Shown in pieces: positions 36,986-43,991 of a stretch of 64,000 bases of DNA (its first letter is position 1; each line of letters starts with the position of its first letter). The stretch is from Demequina mangrovi (GTDB taxonomy: Bacteria > Actinomycetota > Actinomycetes > Actinomycetales > Demequinaceae). The translations under genes were made by a program, and so were the position numbers. The DNA lies in the NCBI RefSeq assembly GCF_000759715.1, contig NZ_BBLU01000002.1, forward strand, positions 186,001-250,000, in the 5' to 3' direction. Under the pieces are notes generated by a model. That model made no database searches and had not been told where the DNA came from. It saw only the letters and a program-made list of their open reading frames with translations.

Positions 36986-37233
36986 TCGGCGACCCAGCTC
37001 GCCGCGAGGCCCGAGGCGGTGCCGCACTCGGAGGCGATGTCGTCTCCAGCCGCCGCCCGACGTCCTGCCGCGTAGCCGACCAGGAAGGTCGTGAGCGGCG
37101 CCGCCGGCCTCACCACCGAGTGCGCCGCGTCGCGTGCCACATCCAGCAGCGCCTGCACATCGACCTCGCCGAGGTCGAGTTCGAGCTCATCGGCGAGCGC
37201 GGCCACCCAACGCTCGAGGTTGCTCTCCGTCAT
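36982..37233 (-). CDS. DUF6457 small protein of the molybdopterin cluster
   Basis: An 83-residue acidic helical protein: MTESNLERWVAALADELELDLGEVDVQALLDVARDAAHSV then PAAPLTTFLVGYAAGR. This domain occurs beside or fused to MobA-type nucleotidyltransferases in actinobacteria, which is the only clue to function. It overlaps both mobA (ATGA) and moaD (GTGA). No motif for catalysis or metal binding is visible. Confidence 0.78.
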   Translation of the reverse strand: MTESNLERWVAALADELELDLGEVDVQALLDVARDAAHSVVRPAAPLTTFLVGYAAGRRAAAGDDIASECGTASGLAASWVAE

Positions 37234-37847
37234 CCCAGCCGCTCCTTCCAGAACCGCACGTCGTCCCAGGTGTCGACGTCCTTCGCAAGCCCATCGCCGT
37301 CCGTGATCTCTCGCATGTCGAGGCCCGCGACCAGCCTACGCAGCGAGGCCCCGCCCAGATCCTCACCGCACCGCGCCGACAGCGCCCCCGTCGGATACGC
37401 CGCGACCAAGTACTGCGGGATGCCCTCGAGGTCGACCAGCCATGCTCCCTGCGACGGGCCGGCGGCCGCGATGAGCCTCGGCACCGCCACCGCCGCGAGA
37501 GGGGTGTCCACGCCGAGCACCACGGTGACGGAGGCCGGCTCCCGGTCGCGCGCGAGCTCGGCGAGCCCCGCCGCGAGCGCCGCCGCGGGTCCCGAGCCTG
37601 GCGGATTCTCGACCGTCCACCGCGCGCCCTCGCGGCGCGGACCGCCCACAACCACCGCCGCATCGGCCCCCGCGACCGCGGCGAGCGTCCGGTCGAGCAG
37701 CGGCTCTCCCCCGACCACCAGGTCCGGCTTCGACTCCCCGTCCAGGCGCGAGCCGCGGCCGCCCGCGACGATCACCGCATCCCACCGCGCGTGAGGAGCG
37801 GACTCTGCCGGGACGCCGGAACGGTCGCCAGGCTCAGCGGAGGTCAC
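37230..37847 (-). CDS. mobA: Molybdenum cofactor guanylyltransferase (MobA-like)
   Basis: A 205-residue NTP-transferase expected to attach GMP to Moco, forming the bis-MGD needed by NasA. The N-terminal nucleotide site reads DAVIVAGGRGSRLDGESKPDLVVGG with the conserved Lys. GVDTPLAAVAVPRLI takes the place of the metal-binding Asp region, and a C-terminal GDGLAKDVDTWDD matches the family end. The start is GTG at 37847 (GGAG upstream); GTG at 37865, overlapping moaC, is the alternative. The protein is divergent from E. coli MobA, so the exact nucleotide (GTP or CTP) is not certain. Confidence 0.85.
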   Translation of the reverse strand: MTSAEPGDRSGVPAESAPHARWDAVIVAGGRGSRLDGESKPDLVVGGEPLLDRTLAAVAGADAAVVVGGPRREGARWTVENPPGSGPAAALAAGLAELARDREPASVTVVLGVDTPLAAVAVPRLIAAAGPSQGAWLVDLEGIPQYLVAAYPTGALSARCGEDLGGASLRRLVAGLDMREITDGDGLAKDVDTWDDVRFWKERLG

Positions 37848-37851
37848 GCGC

Positions 37852-38343
37852 TCACTCCGCGTCACGCCTCCACGACCCCGACTTGCCGCCCTCCTTGGCA
37901 AGCAGGCGGATGTCACGGATCGTCGTGCCCTTGTCGAGCGCCTTCACCATGTCGACCACGTTGAGCGCCGCGACGGACACCGCGGTGAACGCCTCCATCT
38001 CGACCCCGGTCCTGTCCGCGGTCGAGACGGTCGCCGTGATGCGCACGCCCTCGTCCTCGACCGCCACGTCGACCACCGCGCCGTGGACGCCGATGACGTG
38101 CGCCAACGGGAGCAGCTCCGGCGTGCGCTTGGCCGCCGCGATACCCGCGATCCGCGCGAGCGCGAGCGCGTCGCCCTTGGGGACCGTCCCGTCCCTCAGC
38201 GCCGCCACCACGTGGGCCGCGCACGCGACGAAGCCTTCGGCCGTCGCCGAGCGGACCGTCGGCTGCTTCCGGGTGACGTCGACCATGCGGACCTCGCCGC
38301 GGGCGTCGAGGTGGGTGAAGGTGGGCGGAGTGGGGACAGTCAT
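37852..38343 (-). CDS. moaC: Cyclic pyranopterin monophosphate synthase MoaC
   Basis: MoaC converts the MoaA product into cPMP. The 163-residue protein contains THLDARGEVRMVDVTRK, AGIAAAKRTPELLPLAHVIGV (active-site Lys and His), GVEMEAFTAVSVAALNVVDMVKALDKG and the C-terminal KEGGKSGSWRR, all hallmark segments. ATG at 38343 overlaps the moeA stop (ATGA). MoaA lies about 8 kb away in the other half of the split cluster. Confidence 0.97.
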   Translation of the reverse strand: MTVPTPPTFTHLDARGEVRMVDVTRKQPTVRSATAEGFVACAAHVVAALRDGTVPKGDALALARIAGIAAAKRTPELLPLAHVIGVHGAVVDVAVEDEGVRITATVSTADRTGVEMEAFTAVSVAALNVVDMVKALDKGTTIRDIRLLAKEGGKSGSWRRDAE

Positions 38344-39662
38344 ACGGTGAACCTCCTGACGGCGACGATATCGCCCGCCGCCACGGCATCGGCCTCGGCT
38401 CGCACCCGCGCGAGCCCGTCCGCGGACGCGAGTCGCGCCGCGAGATGCGAGCCCGAGCCACCGGAGGTCGCCGGTCGCACCCCTTCGGAGTCGATCGTCA
38501 CGGGCATCACCTGCTCGCGCCCCGGCGGGCATCGCCAGGCCTCGAGCGCCCGCATCGGCGTCCACGGGGGCTCCGCCACGCCACGCATCGCGCGCACCGC
38601 GGGCGCCACGAAGACCTCGACGCACACCGCGACCGCGACCGGGTTGCCCGGCAGGCACACCACCGGCACCCCACCGATCCGTCCGAGCCCCTGCGGCTTC
38701 CCCGGCTGGATCGCCACCGTGAGGAACGACACCCCCGCCGGGGCGAGCCCTGCCTTCACCGGATCGTGCTCGCCGACGCTCGCGCCGCCGGTGGTGACCA
38801 CGAGGTCGGCGTCGGCGCCGGAGACGGCCGCGAGCACCGCGTCCGGGCTGTCGCCGACCGCGCCGAGGTCCACCGGCACCGCGCCGAGCGCCCGCAGCGC
38901 GGCCTCGAGGTACACCGCGTTCGACTCGAAGATCTGCCCCGGCGCGAGCGTGCCGCCGGGTGCGACCAGCTCGTCACCGGTGACGAGGAAGGCCACCCGC
39001 GGCGCCGGCACCACCACGACCTCGCCCACCCCGGCGGCCGCCGCGGCCGCGAGATGACGCGGCCGGAGCCGGACCCCGGGCGGCACCACCAGGTCGCCAT
39101 GTTGGGCGTCCTCGCCGCGGCGCCGCACATGCGCGCTGAGAGCGGCGGGTGCAGGGAGGAGGACCGCGTCCCCGGCGGCGGAGTCTCCGGCGGCGGCATC
39201 CCCGGCGGCTGCACCCCCAGCCACGGCACTCCCGGCGACGGCGCTCCCGGCGGCGGCATCCCCGGCCACGACACTCCCGGCGGCGGCATCCCCGGCGACA
39301 GCACCTCGGTCCACCACGACCCGCTCCTGCGGCACCACCGCATCGGCCCCGGAAGGCATCGGCGCACCCGTCATGATCCGCACCGCCTCGCCCGCAGCGA
39401 GGGTGCCGGGCCACGGATGCCCCGCGGCAGACTCCCCCACCACCGCGAGCCGCACCGGCGCACCCTCGCGGGCCTCGGCGGCATCGGCGGCGCGCACGGC
39501 GTAACCGTCCATCGCCGAGTTGTCGAAGGGCGGCAGGTCGGTGGCCGCACGGACCTCGACCGCGAGAACAGCATCGAGGGCGTCGGCGAGCGGCACCCGC
39601 CGCGGCTCGGGCGGCTCCACAAGGGCGAGCACCTGCGCGAGGTGCTCGGCGGCGCTACGCAC
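38340..39662 (-). CDS. moeA: Molybdopterin molybdenumtransferase MoeA with repeat insertion
   Basis: MoeA inserts molybdate into adenylylated molybdopterin. The 440-residue protein has PPFDNSAMDGYAVRAAD (about residue 44), IMTGAPMPSGADAVVPQE, FLVTGDELVAPGG, TTGGASVGEHDPVK, LPGNPVAVAVC and the C-terminal beta domain. Between about residues 120 and 164 it carries a 45-residue Ala/Gly/Asp-rich insertion of nine pentapeptides (AGDAA, AGSAV and similar) that is absent from normal MoeA. The insertion follows VPQERVVVDRG, at the edge of domain II, so the catalytic domain may remain functional. The GTG start overlaps the end of moeB by 8 bp. Confidence 0.93.
   Translation of the reverse strand: MRSAAEHLAQVLALVEPPEPRRVPLADALDAVLAVEVRAATDLPPFDNSAMDGYAVRAADAAEAREGAPVRLAVVGESAAGHPWPGTLAAGEAVRIMTGAPMPSGADAVVPQERVVVDRGAVAGDAAAGSVVAGDAAAGSAVAGSAVAGGAAAGDAAAGDSAAGDAVLLPAPAALSAHVRRRGEDAQHGDLVVPPGVRLRPRHLAAAAAAGVGEVVVVPAPRVAFLVTGDELVAPGGTLAPGQIFESNAVYLEAALRALGAVPVDLGAVGDSPDAVLAAVSGADADLVVTTGGASVGEHDPVKAGLAPAGVSFLTVAIQPGKPQGLGRIGGVPVVCLPGNPVAVAVCVEVFVAPAVRAMRGVAEPPWTPMRALEAWRCPPGREQVMPVTIDSEGVRPATSGGSGSHLAARLASADGLARVRAEADAVAAGDIVAVRRFTV
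39171..39305 (-). repeat. Nine 15-bp tandem repeats inside moeA
   Basis: Units begin at 39171, 39186, 39201, 39216, 39231, 39246, 39261, 39276 and 39291, with core CCCGGCGGCGGCATC; three units (39186 apart from one base, 39246 and 39276) are essentially the same. Copy number changes would keep frame because the period is a multiple of three. Confidence 0.93.
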
Positions 39663-40374
39663 GTGCCCCGCCGGCCACCGGGAGGCTCCGCCACTCGCCG
39701 TCGCGCGCGTCGATCACCTGCAGCGTCCCCGCCAGACCACGGCCCGCACCCGAGAGCAGCACCACGGCCTGCGACGCCATCGCCGCCCCCACCTGCCCGC
39801 ACAAGGGGCCGAGGACGCCCCCCGCGTCGCAGACCCCGAAGTCCGGTGCCGGCTCCGTCGGGAAGATGTCGCGCAGCGAGCGGCCGTCCGCGAACACCGT
39901 CACCTGCCCGAACCAGCCCTGCACCGCGCCCCACACGAGGGGCACCCCGAGCGCGACCGCGGCATCGTCCACCGCGAGCCGCGAGGGCCAGGTGTCGGTG
40001 CAGTCCAGGATGAGGTCGTGCCCCGCGAGCGTGGACGCTGCGGACGCCGCGGTGAGGCGCGACGGCACGGCTTCAATGGCCGTGCCCGGCGCGATCCGCG
40101 CGAGCGCCTCCGTCGCCGCCGACACCTTGAGGCGGCCCACGTCGGACGGCCCGAAGAGCACCTGCCGGTGGAGGTTCGACACCGCGACGATGTCGCCGTC
40201 GATGAGGGTCAGCGCGCCGACGCCGGCGGCGGCGAGCTGCAGCGCGGCCGGGCAGCCGAGACCGCCGACGCCGACGATCGCGACCCGCGCGCCCGCGAGC
40301 GCGTCCTGTCCGGCGGCACCGAAGCCCGGCAGGGCGCGCTGCCGGACGAATGCGTCAGCTCCCACCCGCGTCAC
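39655..40374 (-). CDS. moeB: ThiF/MoeB-family adenylyltransferase
   Basis: A 239-residue E1-like enzyme expected to adenylylate the MoaD C-terminus. It shows RVAIVGVGGLGCPAALQLAAAGVG (nucleotide-binding loop), LIDGDIVAVSNLHRQVLF (conserved Asp and Arg), DCTDTWPSRLAVDDAAV and LGPLCGQVGAAMA in the crossover region. It lacks both the CxxC zinc pairs and the rhodanese domain common in MoeBR proteins, so the sulfur donor must be separate. The start is GTG at 40374, overlapping the CbiX gene; GTG at 40365 is possible. Confidence 0.88.
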   Translation of the reverse strand: MTRVGADAFVRQRALPGFGAAGQDALAGARVAIVGVGGLGCPAALQLAAAGVGALTLIDGDIVAVSNLHRQVLFGPSDVGRLKVSAATEALARIAPGTAIEAVPSRLTAASAASTLAGHDLILDCTDTWPSRLAVDDAAVALGVPLVWGAVQGWFGQVTVFADGRSLRDIFPTEPAPDFGVCDAGGVLGPLCGQVGAAMASQAVVLLSGAGRGLAGTLQVIDARDGEWRSLPVAGGARA

Positions 40375-41041
40375 GGTACCGGTCGAGCACGATCTCCACG
40401 AGACGAGGATGCGGCGCGAGCGGCGCAGTCACGTAGTCGGCCCCGGCCTCGCCCAGGCGCTTCTGGAAGAAGCCCGGTGCCAGGAGGAACGATGCGACCG
40501 CCACCACCCCGTCCTCGCCGTACGCACGCGCCTCGGTCACCGCATCGGCGACGGTCGGGTGGATCCCCGCCGCGTAGCCGATGCGGACCGGGCCGCCCCA
40601 GCGCGCCCGCAGCATCTCCGCCGCGGCTGCGGTGTCCGCCTCGCTGCGCGGGTCCGAGGAGCCGGCGGCGGCGAGCACCAGGGTCGCCGTCTCCGGCACA
40701 TGCGCCTCGTGGATGCGGTCCATGACGATGTCGATGAGGCGCGGATCCGGACCGAGCGCGGGCGCGGCCACCACGTCGCTGCGGCCGTCGACGGCCTCGG
40801 CGATGTCGTGATAGACGTGATAGCCGCCCGCGAGCAGCAGCGGCACCACCACCGCGGACGTGCCGTCCGCCTCGGCGACGTCGGCGACCACGTCCTTGCA
40901 GTAGGGCCCGTGGACGTCGACGTACGCGTCGCGCACCTCGTGCTGCGGCAGCGCCGCGCGGACGTCGTCGACCACCTGGAGGATGGTCGCCTGACCGTCC
41001 TCGTCCCGTGTGCCATGGGCGCAGGCGATGAGCATGCTCAT
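40355..41041 (-). CDS. CbiX/SirB-type sirohydrochlorin ferrochelatase
   Basis: A 228-residue class II chelatase that should insert Fe2+ into sirohydrochlorin to give siroheme for NirB. Two CbiX halves are visible: IACAHGTRDEDGQATILQVVDDV with the metal-binding His, PLLLAGGYHVYHDI, then LVLAAAGSSDPRSEADTAAAAEML and ASFLLAPGFFQKRL in the second half. Placement between the HemD-like regulator and moeB in the nitrate operon supports siroheme rather than cobalamin synthesis. The ATG overlaps the regulator stop. Confidence 0.9.
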   Translation of the reverse strand: MSMLIACAHGTRDEDGQATILQVVDDVRAALPQHEVRDAYVDVHGPYCKDVVADVAEADGTSAVVVPLLLAGGYHVYHDIAEAVDGRSDVVAAPALGPDPRLIDIVMDRIHEAHVPETATLVLAAAGSSDPRSEADTAAAAEMLRARWGGPVRIGYAAGIHPTVADAVTEARAYGEDGVVAVASFLLAPGFFQKRLGEAGADYVTAPLAPHPRLVEIVLDRYRDAGGS

Positions 41042-42153
41042 GCGGCGCTCACCGCCAGCGCGTAGCCCCTCTTCACGACCGTTCGAACCAGCATGGGTGC
41101 CCCCGAGTTCTCCCTCAGCCTGTTGATCGCCGCCTCGACCGCGTGCGGCCCCGCCTGCGCTCCGGGGAGCACCGCGGCGAGCTGCTCGCGCGTGAGGACG
41201 TTTCCCTTCGCGGCCGCGAGGGCGCGCAGGATCTCGAGGCCGGTCGGCGTGAGCGGCAGCACCCGCCCCGCGAGCACGGCCGTCGTCGCGCGCATCACCA
41301 GGGGCCCGTCGGGCGTGGTGATGCCTACCGCGGTCTCGGTGAACTCCTGCACCAGCAGCCGCACGAGCGCACCGAGGCGCCAGCGGTCGGGATGCCTGAC
41401 CTCGAGCCCCGCCGAGATGAGCGGCCCCGCGGTGACCGGCCCGACCGCCGCGATCACCAGCTCGCCGCTCGCGGCGCGGGCCGCGATCGCGTCGAGCGCA
41501 CCCCGCTCGCGCGCCGTGGCGAGCCAGGACTCCGCCGCGGGCGCCGAGGTGAAGAGCACCGCATCGGCCCCGCCGCAGGCCGCCTGGTCGATCCATTCGA
41601 CGTGGCTCGCGGGGCTGAGCGGCTCGCCCCAGCCGTAGACCAGCAGGCTCTGCACGCGCGCTCCCGCCGCCGTGAAGGCCTCGTCGAGCCCGTCGGAGCC
41701 GTTGCCGTGATGCTGCACCGCGACCCGGAGCCCCTCCACGCCCTCGGCGAGCAGGTAGTCGCGGAGCTCCGCCGCGGTCTCCGACTCCGCGACCCAGTCG
41801 GCCTCGAGGCCGGCCTGCTGGATCGCGCCGCGCGCCTTCGGTCCCCGCGCGATGAAGCGCGCGTCACGGAAGGCGTCGAGCAGGTCGTCCAGCAGCCCGG
41901 CGGCGTCGGCCGCCTCGATCCAGCCGCGGAAGCCGATGCCCGTGGTGGCGACGACCACGTCCGGCGGGTCCTCGATGAGGGCCCGGGTGTCGGCGATGAG
42001 CTGCGCGTCGTCGAGGTGAGGGATGGTGCTGAGCGCGGCCGCGTGCTTGATGATCGCGCCCCGCCGCTCGAGGGCCGAGGCGAGCTCGCGCTTGCGACGG
42101 TCCGCGGTGATGACCATCACGCAGCCCGTGAGCGGCTCCCCCACCACTGACAA
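41038..42153 (-). CDS. HemD-domain / winged-helix regulator of nitrate assimilation (NnaR-like)
   Basis: A 371-residue fusion: a uroporphyrinogen-III synthase-like domain (about 1-265, VMVITADRRKRELASALERRGA, VLFTSAPAAESWL) and a C-terminal OmpR-type winged helix (about 285-371, VLPLTPTGLEILRALAAAKGNVLTREQL ... VVKRGYALAVS). Streptomyces coelicolor NnaR has this architecture and activates nitrate assimilation genes with GlnR; location inside the nitrate operon supports the same role here. A separate HemD is present in the heme cluster (54150-54929), so this copy need not be the enzyme. The start is TTG at 42153 with GGAGG 5-6 nt upstream. Confidence 0.86.
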   Translation of the reverse strand: MSVVGEPLTGCVMVITADRRKRELASALERRGAIIKHAAALSTIPHLDDAQLIADTRALIEDPPDVVVATTGIGFRGWIEAADAAGLLDDLLDAFRDARFIARGPKARGAIQQAGLEADWVAESETAAELRDYLLAEGVEGLRVAVQHHGNGSDGLDEAFTAAGARVQSLLVYGWGEPLSPASHVEWIDQAACGGADAVLFTSAPAAESWLATARERGALDAIAARAASGELVIAAVGPVTAGPLISAGLEVRHPDRWRLGALVRLLVQEFTETAVGITTPDGPLVMRATTAVLAGRVLPLTPTGLEILRALAAAKGNVLTREQLAAVLPGAQAGPHAVEAAINRLRENSGAPMLVRTVVKRGYALAVSAA

Positions 42154-42166
42154 CTCGGCCTCCTCG

Positions 42167-43393
42167 TCACCCGGACCGCGGCGGCGTCGCCGCGATCTGC
42201 GAGGCCAGCAGATCCGGCCTCGCCACGTTTCCGACGACGATAACGGCGGGAGGTTTCACCCCTGTTTCACCTGCGAAACGAACGATGTCCGCGAGGGTGC
42301 CGCGTGTCACGCGCTCCTCGACGGTGGTGCCGCTCTCGACGATCGCGACCGGGGTCGCCGGATCGGCACCCCCGGCCAGACCAGCGGTGACGATGTCAGG
42401 CAGGGCCGCGACGCCCATGAGGACCACCACCGTGGTCCCCTCGGCCATGGCCGTCACCGCGGTCGCATCGGCCCCCGCGTGACCGCTGGTGACGAGGACC
42501 GCGGTCGACAGCCCGCGCTGCGTCACGGGGATGCCCGCGCGCGCCGGCACCGACAGCGCCGAGGTCACCCCCGGCACCACCTCGACGGGCACGCCCGCGG
42601 CGATGCAGGCGTGCGCCTCCTCGCCTCCGCGCCCCAGCACGAACGGGTCGCCGCCCTTGAGCCGGACCACCGTCCGTCCCGCGAGCGCATGCTCGACGAG
42701 GATCGCGTTGATCCGGTCCTGCGGGACGGGGTGGGTGTCGGGCGACTTGCCGACGTTGATCACCTCGACGTCGTAGGGCACCGAGACGAGCAGCTCGGCG
42801 GTGCCGAGGCGGTCGGCGACCACCACATCGGCCTCCGCGAGCGCCTGCCGGCCGCGGACCGTGACGAGGCCCGGATCGCCCGGGCCTGCGCCCACGAGGA
42901 TGACGCGCCCGTGTCCCTCGCGCCGCCGGCGCAGGTCCACCTCCCCGGCGTCGACATGCGCCGCGAGCGCGTCGCGCACCGCGCGGATGCGCCGCGGGTC
43001 GGGCGTGCCCGTCGAGATCACGCCGATCGCGAGGTCGCCGTGGCGCGACAGCGCCGCCTGGCGCGCGGAGCCGTGCGAGGCGTCCGAGGCGTCGATGCAG
43101 AACACGCGACGCGCCTCGGCCCACGCGGCGACACGGTCGTTGACCTCGGGCGCGTCCGTCGCGGCGAGCACGAACCACGCCTCGGCGAGGTCGGCCTCCT
43201 CGATCCCGCGCTCGTGCCACACGAGGTCGCCGTGCTGCGCGTGCTGCCGGATGTCCGCCGTCGCCACAGGGGCGACGACCACGAGGTCGGCCCCCTCGGC
43301 GAGGAAGCGCCGCACGCGCCGCGACGCGACGTTGCCCGCGCCCGCGACGACGACGCGCCGGTCCTTGAGGTCGATGCCGAAGAGCGCGGTCAC
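42167..43393 (-). CDS. Precorrin-2 dehydrogenase / uroporphyrinogen-III C-methyltransferase fusion
   Basis: A 408-residue CysG-like fusion. Residues 1-150 form the NAD-binding CysG N-terminal domain (FGIDLKDRRVVVAGAGNVASRRV, EADLAEAWFVLAATDAPEVN). Residues about 165-400 form the SAM-dependent methyltransferase (ILVGAGPGDPGLVTVRG, DRLGTAELL, VRLKGGDPFVLGRGGEEA, GVPVEVVPGVTSA). Together they take uroporphyrinogen III to sirohydrochlorin; chelation is then done by the adjacent CbiX protein. The start is GTG at 43393. A 94-bp gap separates it from nirD, the largest gap in the operon, and may hold an internal promoter. Confidence 0.93.
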   Translation of the reverse strand: MTALFGIDLKDRRVVVAGAGNVASRRVRRFLAEGADLVVVAPVATADIRQHAQHGDLVWHERGIEEADLAEAWFVLAATDAPEVNDRVAAWAEARRVFCIDASDASHGSARQAALSRHGDLAIGVISTGTPDPRRIRAVRDALAAHVDAGEVDLRRRREGHGRVILVGAGPGDPGLVTVRGRQALAEADVVVADRLGTAELLVSVPYDVEVINVGKSPDTHPVPQDRINAILVEHALAGRTVVRLKGGDPFVLGRGGEEAHACIAAGVPVEVVPGVTSALSVPARAGIPVTQRGLSTAVLVTSGHAGADATAVTAMAEGTTVVVLMGVAALPDIVTAGLAGGADPATPVAIVESGTTVEERVTRGTLADIVRFAGETGVKPPAVIVVGNVARPDLLASQIAATPPRSG

Positions 43394-43487
43394 GCGCGGC
43401 CTGCCAGGTTGCTCATCACGGCGCCATTGTCGTGGGGAACGCCGCTCGCGACCAACTCCCGTCGCGCCGGCCGCCCCGGATGGCCGC

Positions 43488-43991
43488 TCAGGTCGGGCCG
43501 TCCGTCGGGCCGTCCGTCGGGCCGTCCGTCGGGCCGTCCGTCACGCCGACCGTCACGCCGACCGTCGAGCCGACCGTCACGACCACCGCCCCGTCGATCA
43601 CGTCGACCGGGTAGACCCGCAGGTCGGGTGCGAGCCCGTCCTTGGGCGCCTTGTCCATCGTCACCAGGCACGAGCCGTCGAGGAGCGAGAACACCTGCTT
43701 GTAGATCGGCGAGGCGATCGTCGGCACGTCACCCTTGGAGCCGGTGATCCCGCGCGACAGCACCGATGCGCCCGAGAACGGGTCGAGGTTCTGGACCGCG
43801 TGCACGCTCCCGTCGGCGAGGCGGAAGATCGCGACCTGGACCCCACCGACGAGCGCCGCGACGCCGAGCTCCGGCGTGAGCCTCTCGTACGCGCACACGG
43901 CCGCCGTGACGGTGGAGGATGCGGTGACGGCGGACGATGCGCGGGCCGCGGACGCCTCGGGCGCGGCGGACGATGCGGCGGTCGTGGTCAT
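43488..43991 (-). CDS. nirD: Nitrite reductase small subunit NirD with repetitive C-terminal tail
   Basis: A 167-residue Rieske-fold subunit of assimilatory nitrite reductase. After an Ala/Ser-rich N-terminus (1-30) the NirD domain runs from CAYERLTPELGVAALVGGVQVAIFRL to about residue 135 (YPVDVIDGAVVVTV), with QNLDPFSGASVLSRGITG in the middle. As in many NirD proteins the Rieske Cys-His ligands are absent. The tail is made of tandem tetrapeptides (VGVT, then DGPT four times) from a 12-bp DNA repeat, and looks like an expansion past the normal end. ATG overlaps the nirB stop (ATGA). Confidence 0.92.
   Translation of the reverse strand: MTTTAASSAAPEASAARASSAVTASSTVTAAVCAYERLTPELGVAALVGGVQVAIFRLADGSVHAVQNLDPFSGASVLSRGITGSKGDVPTIASPIYKQVFSLLDGSCLVTMDKAPKDGLAPDLRVYPVDVIDGAVVVTVGSTVGVTVGVTDGPTDGPTDGPTDGPT
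43492..43587 (-). repeat. Eight 12-bp tandem repeats at the 3' end of nirD
   Basis: Four identical GTCGGGCCGTCC units (43492-43539) are followed by degenerate units GTCACGCCGACC twice, GTCGAGCCGACC and GTCACGACCACC. The identical units lie nearest the stop, consistent with recent expansion there; the stop follows within 4 bp. Confidence 0.95.
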
